Shown here piece by piece: positions 35,415-44,566 of a stretch of DNA of 50,369 nucleotides. Numbering within the stretch: the first letter of the stretch is position 1; every line of letters starts with the position of its first letter. Location of the stretch: positions 1-50,369 of the forward strand of contig JAJUGU010000012.1 in assembly GCA_029265815.1 (NCBI GenBank). The letters run 5' to 3'. Source of the DNA: Anaerolineaceae bacterium. Its GTDB lineage: Bacteria; Chloroflexota; Anaerolineae; Anaerolineales; Anaerolineaceae. Position numbers and translations under genes: made by a program. The notes below the pieces were generated by a model. The model had not been told where the DNA came from and searched no databases. It was given only the letters and a program-made list of their open reading frames with translations.

Positions 35415-36203
35415 GTTTAATAACAGAAAACCTGCGTCCTTCATTGTAAATCTCATTTCTGTCATGCTTGTGCGATGGTTCATGTATCCATAGGCACGTG
35501 CGTCCATAGCCAGAGCCAGATTTTCGGCCCGGCGTAGGCTGATGACGAAAAGTGGCACAATCAGGGGAAGAATCTGTTTGATCTTATTCAACAATCCTCT
35601 GCGTTTGGTCTCCCATTCAGCTCCTCGCGATGCCTGTGCTTTTGCGATTCTTTCCGCTGTCTGTGCCATAAGGGGAACGAAGCGCAAGGTGATCTGGAGT
35701 ACCATCACAAAATCCATGGTGCGAATTTTTATGTAGTTGAGCGGATTCAACAACCGCTGGATCCCCTGGCTTAATTCTGAAGTAGAGGTGCAGAAAGAGG
35801 CAAGACTGAGAAGCAAGATCAATGTGATAAAGCGCATTAATAGCATGGCACCGGCCAGAACACCACTGACGGTGAAATGCAATTTCCAGATAGAGAAAAG
35901 GATGTTTGGATCTTGCCTTGAGGAATAAAAGAAAATCTGCAAAATAGAAAAGATAATCAAAAATGGCAGAGGAGCAAGCAGACTCTTTAATGCGAATTTC
36001 AGATCAATCTTTGCGACAATCGTCAACACAATGAGGAAACCCAGACCTATGCATAACCCGAGCAGTGATTTACTGAAGGTAAATGCAATCACCAACAGCA
36101 AAACGAAAAGCACCTTCGTGCGGGGGTCGAGTTTATGAAGGAATGAGCCTGTGGGAACGTACTGGCCGAGAGGAACACGTGAGAGGAAATCAAATTCACT
36201 CAT
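35382..36203 (-). CDS. ecfT: ECF transporter T component
   Basis: 273 residues with about five to six membrane helices and the coupling-helix motifs AKAQASRGAEWE (Ala-Arg-Gly type, about residue 190) and ALAMDARAYGY (about 231), which grip the two ATPases. N-terminal YVPTGSFLHKLDPRTKVLFVL is typical of EcfT. It overlaps the ATPase gene by 8 bases, so it is co-translated with it. Confidence 0.94.
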   Translation of the reverse strand: MSEFDFLSRVPLGQYVPTGSFLHKLDPRTKVLFVLLLVIAFTFSKSLLGLCIGLGFLIVLTIVAKIDLKFALKSLLAPLPFLIIFSILQIFFYSSRQDPNILFSIWKLHFTVSGVLAGAMLLMRFITLILLLSLASFCTSTSELSQGIQRLLNPLNYIKIRTMDFVMVLQITLRFVPLMAQTAERIAKAQASRGAEWETKRRGLLNKIKQILPLIVPLFVISLRRAENLALAMDARAYGYMNHRTSMTEMRFTMKDAGFLLLNIIVSLAIFCV

Positions 36204-37935
36204 GATTGATTCCTCCGCGGATATTTCTTAATGCAGTAAATAACTGCTCAACCGTAACCGTACGAACGGGTACTGACCAGCCCAGTTCGCGCAGTTTTCC
36301 TGCCAATCGTACAACAGTAGGTTGGCCGAGGGCAGCGGTTTCGATCAATGCTGCGTCATTGAACAGATCTGCAGTGTTGCCTGTGCGCAGGGCGCGGCCA
36401 TTAGCCATAATGGTCATATTTTTGGTGAGTTCGGTAATGTCACCCATGCTGTGTGAACTCAGGATGAGATCGATTCCCTGACGCTGTGAGTCCTTAAGGA
36501 TTCCATGCAAATTACGCCGTGAAGCAGGGTCGAGCCCTGCGGTGGGTTCATCCAGGATTAGCAACCTTGGCTGCAGCGCTAGTGTAGCTGCAAGCGCGAC
36601 CTTGCGTTTTTCGCCTCCGCTGAGTGTGTACGTTACCCGATCTTTAAATTTTTCGAAGTTCAGGCCAACTGTTTCCATTGCCTGCTGAACACGTTCGCGT
36701 AAACCTTCCTTGCCGTAAAGCATGCGCGGTCCAAAGGCAATCTCATCCCCAACGAATTGCTCAAAGAAATAGATTTCAGGATTCTGAAACACCAGGCCGG
36801 CAAACCTGCGTACAGCTTTAATATCCAGATTTGGATCGGAAAAGTCATAGGGTCCAATATGCATAACGCCGGTTTGAGGGCGGTAGAGGCCATTGAGATG
36901 TTGCAGCAGTGTGGATTTGCCGGAACCGGTTGCCCCCGCAAAACCATGTGCCGCACCAGAATTGACTTGCAGGGAAATATCGAACAGGGCTTGATGTTCG
37001 AGGGGCGTTCCAGGGAGGTATGTGTGATTCAGATTTTCGATGGTTATCAATGGCTCTGAATCAGAAGGCACTTTAAAGGCTTCCATTTGCTTTTTAGGAC
37101 CAGGGTACTGCGGCAGCAAACGCATGGCTTTTTCGAAATCATTTGGTAAATCAGCGAACAGTGGGTGCAGCATGCGAATTTCGTGCAGCAACAGGTGCGT
37201 CATGGGCTGTTCCAGGCCGCAGTCTTTGAGCAATTGCAGATTTTCAAACAAAGATTTTGGAGAACCGTCGAAAGCAATATTGCCCTGATTCATGACCAAC
37301 ACCCGATCAGCGCGCGCGGCTTCTTCCATAAAGTGTGTGATGAAGAGGACCGTGATCCCTCGTTCATGAAGCTCGTGCATTTCGTTTAATACATCCTGTC
37401 TGCCGCGCGGGTCAAGCATGGCAGTGGATTCATCAAAAATCACACATTCGGGCCGCATCGCCAGAACACCGGCCAGCGCGACGCGCTGTTTTTGGCCAGC
37501 CGAGAGCAGGTGGGGTGGGCGGTATTTCTGGTTGGCCATTTTCACCGTAGTCAGTGCATCGGCAACGCGCGCCCTGATTTCAGCAGGTTCAATACATAAA
37601 TTCTCAGGTCCGAAAGCCGTGTCTTCTTCGATGACAGAGGCAACAATCTGATCTTCGGGATTTTGAAAAACCATGCCCACGCGTCTGCGAATTTCGACCA
37701 GATTCGCCGCATCGGTGGTAGCCTGACCGTTAATGAAAACCTGCCCCCGGGTTGGGAGCAGAAGTGCATTACAGTGACGAGCTAACGTTGTTTTTCCTGA
37801 CCCGTTTGCCCCAACGATCGCGACCCATTCTCCGGGTTCTATGCTGAAGGAAATATGATTCAAGGCCGGGGGGTCGGTTTCAAGGCTTCCGGGATGGCGG
37901 TAGATGACATTCTCGAACTTAATTAATGGCGGCAA
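36196..37935 (-). CDS. fused double ATPase of an ECF transporter (EcfA-EcfA')
   Basis: About 579 residues. I chose a TTG start at 37935 because TCTGGAG lies just upstream; an upstream TTG at 37956 is possible. Two ABC ATPase domains lie in one chain. First: GANGSGKTTLA (Walker A), VFQNPEDQIVA (Q-loop), LSAGQKQRVALAGVL (signature) and CVIFDES (Walker B). Second: GATGSGKSTLL, VFQNPEIYFFE, LSGGEKRKVALAATL and LLILDEPTAGLDP. The first signature is LSAGQ rather than LSGGQ. Together with EcfT and an S component it powers vitamin or metal uptake. Confidence 0.93.
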   Translation of the reverse strand: MPPLIKFENVIYRHPGSLETDPPALNHISFSIEPGEWVAIVGANGSGKTTLARHCNALLLPTRGQVFINGQATTDAANLVEIRRRVGMVFQNPEDQIVASVIEEDTAFGPENLCIEPAEIRARVADALTTVKMANQKYRPPHLLSAGQKQRVALAGVLAMRPECVIFDESTAMLDPRGRQDVLNEMHELHERGITVLFITHFMEEAARADRVLVMNQGNIAFDGSPKSLFENLQLLKDCGLEQPMTHLLLHEIRMLHPLFADLPNDFEKAMRLLPQYPGPKKQMEAFKVPSDSEPLITIENLNHTYLPGTPLEHQALFDISLQVNSGAAHGFAGATGSGKSTLLQHLNGLYRPQTGVMHIGPYDFSDPNLDIKAVRRFAGLVFQNPEIYFFEQFVGDEIAFGPRMLYGKEGLRERVQQAMETVGLNFEKFKDRVTYTLSGGEKRKVALAATLALQPRLLILDEPTAGLDPASRRNLHGILKDSQRQGIDLILSSHSMGDITELTKNMTIMANGRALRTGNTADLFNDAALIETAALGQPTVVRLAGKLRELGWSVPVRTVTVEQLFTALRNIRGGINHE

Positions 37936-37956
37936 TACAGCTCCAGAAAAAAGCAA

Positions 37957-38478
37957 GTGTTGTGATTCATGCGGGTATTATACCGGATTACAGAATTGTA
38001 ATGAGTGACTATTATCCCTCGTATGGATTACGAATGGGTGGAGAAGAATGTTTGATGGATTTGACAAACGGAATCGTTGTTGTTCTTGTGAAATATTGAC
38101 TAACATTTTCATTCACATCAAAATTTGAATAAGATTTCTAGATAAAGTATTTAGAATGAATTTTACTTAGTTCTTCTCCTACTGGTAACTTTTTTGCGAA
38201 ATATTTATAAATAACTTAGAAACTGAGTTTCAAAATATTGAGGGTTGCGCAAAAAATTTAATATTCAATTTTTTCAGTGATTAAATTACATTGGGAAAAC
38301 ATTTTTTGTTTTATTGTTCCCTATCATTTTTTGGTTCTATATTAATGGAATAATAGTTATAAAAAAAATTCTATAAATATGGAAATATTTATATATGCTT
38401 GACAAAAATTTTTTCCGTGAGTTAATACCAAAAAACTAGAATCAGGGGAGAAGATTAAGTAATCAGGAGGGTAAACAA
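37957..38478. promoter_or_regulatory. AT-rich gap with putative cmr operon promoter
   Basis: About 520 bases, strikingly AT-rich, with no credible gene. A perfect TTGACA (38399-38404) is followed after 17 bases by a weak -10-like TTAATA (38422-38427). The cmr1 GTG at 38479 has an AGGAGG ribosome site (38465-38470). I see no repeats or RNA gene; the left part could hold an ATPase-operon promoter on the minus strand. Confidence 0.5.
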
Positions 38479-39385
38479 GTGAGGTCACAAGAATTCAAAT
38501 TGAATACAGTATCTACTTGTTTCATGCATGGTGCTGATAATAGTAAAACCTCAGTTCCCGAATTGCGCGCTCCTGCCATTCGTGGAGTTATGCGATATTG
38601 GTTTCGTGCCGTTGCCGGAGGTTTATTAGGCGATAGAAAACTTCTTGAATTACATCAGATTGAGTCTCAAATTTTTGGAAACACCGAAGTTGGCTCTACT
38701 TTTCAAATACGAATTCCACATCAAAATCTTCAAATAGAAGAGAATTTTTTATTACCACACCATAAACGAGCATTAAAGAATGGTTTAAAAGCTGATCAAT
38801 CATTTAGGATTATTCTCTCAGCACAGCGACCGGTTAATGATATTCTTTGGGATTCTATTATTTCTACTTTTGAAGCTGCGGTCGCATTTGGCGGATTTGG
38901 CCTTCGTTCTAGGAGAGGATATGGAGTGCTTCAATTAAGCGGATCAAAAATGATTCAAAATAATGATATATGGGCTGAAGAGATGACCAGAATAGCCCAA
39001 ACTGTAGTAAAAAATATCCAAAACATGGCGGAATCTGCTGGATTTGCCACGATCCAATTAGCAAACGAACCAACTTCATTCCCGTGCATTAATAAAAAAG
39101 GTATTGTGGCTATTGGAAGAAATCCATATCCAAATGCTCAAGCAGCTGTCATAGGTTTCATGGATCACGTGCCACAAAAAAAATTGGTTGGGATATACCG
39201 GTAGTAAATCTACAGGAAGGCAGGCTTCGCCTCTCTGGGTAAAACCAGTGAAAATCAGGGAATCATATTATCTACAATTTGTCGTTTTGGCCTCATCTTT
39301 TCAAGAATCAGATTACTTTCAATTACATGAATTTATTAAACAAAAATGTTCTAAGGAACTTTCTATTGAAGGGTGGAACGCATGA
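38479..39385 (+). pseudogene. cmr1: type III-B RAMP protein Cmr1, frameshifted at an A8 run
   Basis: From GTG 38479 the first 241 residues carry the Cmr1 N-terminus: STCFMHGAD, then PELRAPAIRGVMRYWFRAVAGGL, and the Gly-rich FGGFGLRSRRGYG. The frame ends at 39204 just after an A8 run (39176-39183). The next frame continues with GYTGSKSTGRQASPLWVKPV, the expected Cmr1 C-terminal region, and ends at 39383-39385 with a TGA that overlaps the cas10 ATG in the usual ATGA way. Removing one A restores one reading frame of about 300 residues. Cmr1 is a head subunit of the Cmr effector complex. It may be a real mutation, transcriptional slippage or a sequencing error. Confidence 0.82.
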
Positions 39386-41100
39386 AAGAGTCTATCTTTA
39401 TTTTTACATTTTCTCCAGTTCAATCCTTTATTGCAGAGGCAAGAAGGGCATCAGATCTTTTTGTGGGAAGCCGCATATTAGTCGAATTGGGAAGGCCTGT
39501 GGCAAAAGTTATTCTGAATGAAAATGGAAGACTTATTTATCCCAATAATTTGCTCGGGGATATCCCAAATAAAATTGTTGCAGTTATTGATTATGACCGG
39601 TACGAATCTATTTCTGAAAAAGTGAAACAGGCATTTTTCAAGAAATGGCAAGAGATTGCTGAATCGACTAAACCGATATTTCTTCAACGAGAACCCAAAC
39701 CAGATAATTCGTGGGAAAACATTTGGGCACGACAGGTAAAAAACCAATGGGAAATCTTCTTTTCATGTGTTGTTATTGAAGGTAAAGAATTCAAAGAGTG
39801 CCTTTCAAGAGTGAATAAAGCGTTGGAAGCCAACAAAAGAACCCGGGTTTTCTTTAATGATGAGAATTCTTTGGAAACAGGATACAAAGATACATTATCC
39901 GGAAAGAGGTCGGCTCTACACACCGAGTTTTTTGATGCTCGAGAATACTGGACTCAATTATCCAACAGTTTTCATGATTCAAAGATTAAGCATGATGGTG
40001 TCGAAAGATTAGATGCTATTGGCTCAATCAAACGATTTTCTTCAATCGCAACAGAGGAGCATTTTCCATCTACTAGTACGATCGCATCAAGTGATTTCCT
40101 TAAGCGCATATTATTAGCAAACGAAGGCGAACAAGCTCTAAAAAAATATCGAGAGTTTATTGAAGAATTGGGATGCTTCAAAGTAAGCTCAAGTGCTATT
40201 TGGCCATTCGATGGGGACCTATTTTATATAAATCTGCTGACAAAAAAATTTTTTAATAAAGAGTATGGTTTGAGCTCAATTACAGATGAACAGATTCGCG
40301 TGGTTAGAGATCGCCTCCGGCAGTTAATACGAATCGCTGGTTCACCCTCTCCTTATTATTCTCTTATCGCTCTTGATGGTGATTCAATGGGGGATTGGAT
40401 TAGTAGTAGTGAATCAGAACAAGAGTGTGGTGAGATTAGTAGAAAATTAGATGAGTATTCATCCTCTATCCGAAGCTTAGTTTCAGGGGAAAATGAATAT
40501 TGCGCAAAAATTATCTATAACGGCGGCGACGATGTTATGGCCATGGCGCCAATTTCAACCGCAATTCCATTTGCGATAAAAATGGCAAATGTTTTCAACG
40601 AAAAAACCGGGGGAAGAAGTGCATCGGCTGGGATTGTCATATGCCATCATCAATCGCCACTGAGCAGTGCGATTAAGTCTGCCAAGGATGCAGAATCTGA
40701 AGCAAAGAAGGTTAACGGAAAATCAGCAGTTTGTGTAAAAGTAATAAAACGCAGTGGAACACCATATTCAGTATATTCGCACTGGAAAGACCTTTCATCT
40801 CCTTATGAATTTTTAGTTGATGCTCTTAAAAAGAAACAAATTTCATCAAATTTTGCTTACGAACTAATAAACGAGGCTCAAACCATTGGTTATATTAGTA
40901 AAGAGGCACAGCATGCAACCATAAAAAGGCTGGTCAAACGTCATAAATTATCGAATGAACTTAATGTCGATCAGGCCATTTCAGCATTACTTAACTGGAG
41001 AGCTTCACTGGATTGGGATGATGAGGAACCAGGATTAATTCGGCTCGCAAGATGGATTGTTTTAACTCGATTTGTAGCCCAGGGAGGAACTGGAGAATGA
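39382..41100 (+). CDS. cas10: Cas10/Cmr2, GGDD present, HD domain absent
   Basis: 572 residues from ATG 39382 (an upstream GTG at 39373 is less likely). It starts directly with the palm-type IFTFSPVQSFIAEARRASDLFVGS, has the first palm motif ALDGDSMGDW near 330 and the cyclase motif IIYNGGDDVMAMAP with GGDD at 381-384, followed by SASAGIVICHH and AKDAESEAKK. The N-terminal HD nuclease domain found in many Cas10 proteins is missing, and the protein is correspondingly shorter. The palm makes cyclic oligoadenylates when target RNA is bound, which would feed the CARF proteins downstream. It overlaps cmr1 and cmr3 by ATGA. Confidence 0.95.
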   Translation: MKESIFIFTFSPVQSFIAEARRASDLFVGSRILVELGRPVAKVILNENGRLIYPNNLLGDIPNKIVAVIDYDRYESISEKVKQAFFKKWQEIAESTKPIFLQREPKPDNSWENIWARQVKNQWEIFFSCVVIEGKEFKECLSRVNKALEANKRTRVFFNDENSLETGYKDTLSGKRSALHTEFFDAREYWTQLSNSFHDSKIKHDGVERLDAIGSIKRFSSIATEEHFPSTSTIASSDFLKRILLANEGEQALKKYREFIEELGCFKVSSSAIWPFDGDLFYINLLTKKFFNKEYGLSSITDEQIRVVRDRLRQLIRIAGSPSPYYSLIALDGDSMGDWISSSESEQECGEISRKLDEYSSSIRSLVSGENEYCAKIIYNGGDDVMAMAPISTAIPFAIKMANVFNEKTGGRSASAGIVICHHQSPLSSAIKSAKDAESEAKKVNGKSAVCVKVIKRSGTPYSVYSHWKDLSSPYEFLVDALKKKQISSNFAYELINEAQTIGYISKEAQHATIKRLVKRHKLSNELNVDQAISALLNWRASLDWDDEEPGLIRLARWIVLTRFVAQGGTGE

Positions 41101-42173
41101 ATCAGCGATTCTTTTTTCACCCCATCGATGTGTGGCTATTCCGAGATGGAAAACCATTTTCGGCAGGTGGTGATCATCGGGCAGAGAGTATTTTCCCGCC
41201 ATTTCCAACAGTTGTGCAAGGAGCAATTCGTTCCAAAGAACTTGCTCTTAAAAATATCGACCTCACCGATAAAGATGCCATTCGCAATGCAGTAGGCGGC
41301 CCTTCTGATTTCAAAGCCCTTCGTCTTAAAGGTCCTTATCTGGCACAGCAAAACGGAGCCGATAAGGTTACCAGGTTCTTTCCTCAACCGGCGGATGCAA
41401 TTTCTTGTGATGTAAGCAAGCATATAATTCGACCTCTTAGTAAACCTGAACGACCCTCACCAGGGTTGAAAACGAATTGTCCTACCAGCAAATTATTGGG
41501 ATTGGATGAACCATTGACTAAAGGTGAGAGCGGACTTTGGTTATCAGAAGAAAGGCTGCTCGATTATCTTGATGGTAAAGAGGTAATCGGTATCCCATCC
41601 AATCAACTATTTGAGAGAGAAAACCGTTTCGGGGTTGGAATTGATTCATCACAAATGACCTCCATTGAAGGGTTGATATATGAGGTAAATTACATCAGAC
41701 CTTGTAAAAATGTAGGTTTAGCAATTGAAATGTCAGGATATTTAAACTGGCCAGATAGAGATTTGATCCTTTTTGGTGGAGAGAACAGAGCTGCTGAGTT
41801 TTCGCGTTGCGAATTTTCAATTGATTTTTCAATCCCAGAAATTTTTCCAAGACAATTTAAGATTTATTTTCTGACTCCTACATATTTCGAACCAGGATGG
41901 ATCCCAGGGAATTGGGAAAAATTCTTTAATGGAAAAGTTGAGCTGGTATCTGCTGCACTCAACAGATCTGAAATCATCGGTGGATTCGATATGACTCAAA
42001 GCTCCAATAAAGCGGGTATGAATCGGCCATCGAGACGTTTTGTGCCAGCTGGAAGTGTATATTATTTTGAGTGTGAACGACCTGTGAGCTTGCGACCAGA
42101 TCTCATTCAAAATGCAATTACTGATTTTGCACCTGAGATCGGGTTTGGACAATTCATAGTTAAGGAGTGGTAA
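41097..42173 (+). CDS. cmr3: type III-B RAMP protein Cmr3
   Basis: 358 residues from ATG 41097, which overlaps the cas10 stop (ATGA). It starts FFFHPIDVWLFRDGKPFSAG, followed by FPPFPTVVQGAIRS, both characteristic of Cmr3, and near the C-terminus shows PSRRFVPAGSVYYFE. Cmr3 pairs with Cas10 at the foot of the complex, binding the 8-base crRNA tag. The sequence appears intact. Confidence 0.93.
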   Translation: MNQRFFFHPIDVWLFRDGKPFSAGGDHRAESIFPPFPTVVQGAIRSKELALKNIDLTDKDAIRNAVGGPSDFKALRLKGPYLAQQNGADKVTRFFPQPADAISCDVSKHIIRPLSKPERPSPGLKTNCPTSKLLGLDEPLTKGESGLWLSEERLLDYLDGKEVIGIPSNQLFERENRFGVGIDSSQMTSIEGLIYEVNYIRPCKNVGLAIEMSGYLNWPDRDLILFGGENRAAEFSRCEFSIDFSIPEIFPRQFKIYFLTPTYFEPGWIPGNWEKFFNGKVELVSAALNRSEIIGGFDMTQSSNKAGMNRPSRRFVPAGSVYYFECERPVSLRPDLIQNAITDFAPEIGFGQFIVKEW

Positions 42174-42175
42174 CC

Positions 42176-43075
42176 ATGTTTGAAGCAAAAGCAATGATGT
42201 ATCTCTACGTTGAGACTCCACTACACGCCGGAACTGGACGGGGGCTTGGTTCGGTTGATCTTCCGATTCAACGCGAGCGAACTACAGGTTATCCAATTCT
42301 TCAGGCAAGCGGTATAAAAGGCAGCATGCGTGCAGAAGCCCAGAAAAGAATGAGCCGAGAAATGGACAAGTTTGTTACGATATTTGGGCCTGACACAAAG
42401 GGTGCCGCTGAGCATGCTGGAGCACTCTCCTTGGGGGATGGGCGATTGCTGCTTTTTCCAGTTCAATCCTTGTCAGGCACTTTTGCATGGACAACCAGCC
42501 TGGAGACGCTGGCGCTTTTTCGCCGATCAGCAGCCATGATGGACATTTCGGTCGATTGGCAAATACCTGATAATGAACCTGAAGGTCAAGAAGCCTGGGT
42601 GAATAGCAAGAAATTAATGGTTGGTAATTCTGTGGTTCTAGAGGAATCAGATTTCAATGCGACCGAGACTGAGTTTGCGCATTGTGTTGGCAAATGGATT
42701 GCTGAGAATGCGCTCCCTGCGGGCGCAGAGTATGATTTCTGGAAAAATCAAATACAGAAAAAACTGTGCATCCTGCCAGAGAACTCATTCAGAGATTTCG
42801 CTTTGTATTCAACTGAGATCCAAACTCACATCAAATTAGACCCCGATACAAAGACAGTTGAAAATGGTGCATTATGGATATCCGAGAGTCTTCCCTCTGA
42901 TTCTCTTCTGTACGTTCCGATGATGGCTACTCGATCACGCAATAGCAACATAAATATGGCTGCATCAGAAATACTTCAATCCTTACGTTCTTTAGAAATT
43001 AATCGAATTCAGATGGGCGGGGATGAAACAACGGGACAAGGTATTGTTTCGGTTACTTATGGAGGTCTCGGATGA
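42176..43075 (+). CDS. cmr4: type III-B backbone RAMP protein Cmr4
   Basis: 299 residues from ATG 42176 with an AAGGAGTGG ribosome site. The N-terminal HAGTGRGLGSVDLPIQRERT (17-36) contains the catalytic Asp28 that cuts target RNA every six bases in Cmr complexes, followed by GIKGSMRAEA. The C-terminus ends GGDETTGQGIVSVTY, the Gly-rich loop. It overlaps cmr5 by 4 bases and appears intact. Confidence 0.95.
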   Translation: MFEAKAMMYLYVETPLHAGTGRGLGSVDLPIQRERTTGYPILQASGIKGSMRAEAQKRMSREMDKFVTIFGPDTKGAAEHAGALSLGDGRLLLFPVQSLSGTFAWTTSLETLALFRRSAAMMDISVDWQIPDNEPEGQEAWVNSKKLMVGNSVVLEESDFNATETEFAHCVGKWIAENALPAGAEYDFWKNQIQKKLCILPENSFRDFALYSTEIQTHIKLDPDTKTVENGALWISESLPSDSLLYVPMMATRSRNSNINMAASEILQSLRSLEINRIQMGGDETTGQGIVSVTYGGLG

Positions 43076-43458
43076 ACTCGAAAATTTCCTTCCAACAATC
43101 AATAGAACAGGAAAGAGCATCAGTAGCCTGGGATTGTGTTCAGAGGATGCTTATGAATCCAAATAAAAAGGAATATGGGCAGCTTGCGAAAAGGGCACCA
43201 GCAGATATTCAAATCTCCGGTCTTGGGCAAACCCTTGCTTTTTGGAAAGCTAAAGGTGAAAATTATCATCGACAATTATTCAAGGATGTTTCTGACAGAG
43301 TGATTCATTATTTAAAAATTGATGTGAATGATAAAGAGGATCTGCTTGTCTGGATCATGAAGCGTGCATCTACTGATCAATACAGGCTGGCAACAGCAGA
43401 AGCGATCGCTTTTTTAGGATGGGTTAAAAGGTTCGCAGAAGCAGAACTGATGGAGTAA
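43072..43458 (+). CDS. cmr5: type III-B small subunit Cmr5
   Basis: 128 residues, mostly helical, with a pattern matching Cmr5: SIEQERASVAWDCVQRM at the start, a central GLGQTLAFWKAKG and ATAEAIAFLGWVKRFAEAEL at the end. Small subunits stack along Cmr4 to bind target RNA. The ATG overlaps the cmr4 stop. Confidence 0.93.
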   Translation: MNSKISFQQSIEQERASVAWDCVQRMLMNPNKKEYGQLAKRAPADIQISGLGQTLAFWKAKGENYHRQLFKDVSDRVIHYLKIDVNDKEDLLVWIMKRASTDQYRLATAEAIAFLGWVKRFAEAELME

Positions 43459-43462
43459 TTCT

Positions 43463-44565
43463 ATGCAGTATCCAATTTTGGCAAAAAGCGCTGAGTTATG
43501 GTCTATCAACCGCACCACAATCATCGGTCAAAATGCAAGTCTAATCTTCCATCGCTATGCTCCTGTCTGGATAAAAGAAGATGGTTTTAAGGAAACAGAA
43601 AAAAGAGATGGCTTGCAAGCGGTTATCAGTGCTGCGGCTCATGCAGACAAAGACTTGTTGAAAGCGTTGGTTTTTCGCTGGAGAAGCCTGGCTTCCAAAT
43701 CGAATGCCGAACCGTTTTCTCTTGTTACGGATTGGCGCTTGATTCCAGGTTTGGGATCGAAAGGACCCCTTGAAGTAGGTTTTACATTCGATTTTTACGG
43801 CTATCCTTCCCTTCCTGGCAGTTGCCTTAAAGGGCTTGCACGTGCCATGGCAAGAATTGAGATTTTTGAGGCCATCGGGGCACAAGACGAAACCTCACTA
43901 AAACAGCTCGATCAGATTCTGTCCAAGGAGGAGGTAGATCCTTCGCATCCGGGCAAAAATGCTTTTCAGGATGCCTGGGAACAAAAATATCCGAATACAG
44001 ATCAATCTGTCTTTTGTAAAGCCATGGACTTTCGGATGATTTTTGGAACGCCCGCTAAAGCAGGCAGAGTATTATTCCAGTCCAACCATTGCTCCAACGG
44101 ATGATCAGAATCCAATTCCGATTTTTTTTTATTACAGTGGCTCCTGGAACGAAATTCAGTTTTGCGGTTGGTTGGCGAAGTAGCAATTCCGCTCTAACAG
44201 AAGAAGAAATTCGTTTACGAACGATGGCAGAGAACTGGTTGAAGGATGGGTTGACTCTGCTCGGAGTTGGCTCAAAAACGAGTGCCGGCTACGGATTGTT
44301 CTTTAGTGAACATGGCGCAGAAGTAAGCAAAAAAATCGAAGAAAAAGAGTCTCTACCACCCATTCCTTCCGCACCGATCATTCAAAAACAGGGCAGAATA
44401 TCTTCTATCCGTCCTGATCTGAAAAGTGGTAGGGTGCAGGATGATAACGGAGTTGAGTACACATTTAACACAGAGGTTCTCTCTCCAAAAGGATGGACTC
44501 CGGCAAGAAGGACACCTGTAAAATTTGACATTCAGGGTGAAAGAGTCATCAGGATAACAAAATAA
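43463..44565 (+). pseudogene. cmr6: Cmr6, apparent internal deletion and frameshift at a T9 run, OB-like tail
   Basis: The first frame (213 residues, ending at 44104) has the Cmr6 landmarks PLEVGFTFDFYGYPSLPGSCLKGLARA and FRMIFGTPAKAGRVLF. Then the reading shifts by one: YYSSPTIAPTDDQNPIPIFF (44073-44130 region), which corresponds to the end of a longer Cmr6 segment whose preceding part (roughly 30 codons, by memory of the family) is missing. A second shift at a T9 run (44122-44130) leads into FITVAPGTKFSFAVGWR and VGSKTSAGYGLF, to the stop at 44565. The tail GRISSIRPDLKSGRVQDDNGVEYTFN resembles a cold-shock-type OB fold. Cmr6 is a head subunit of the complex. Confidence 0.8.
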
Positions 44566-44566
44566 T

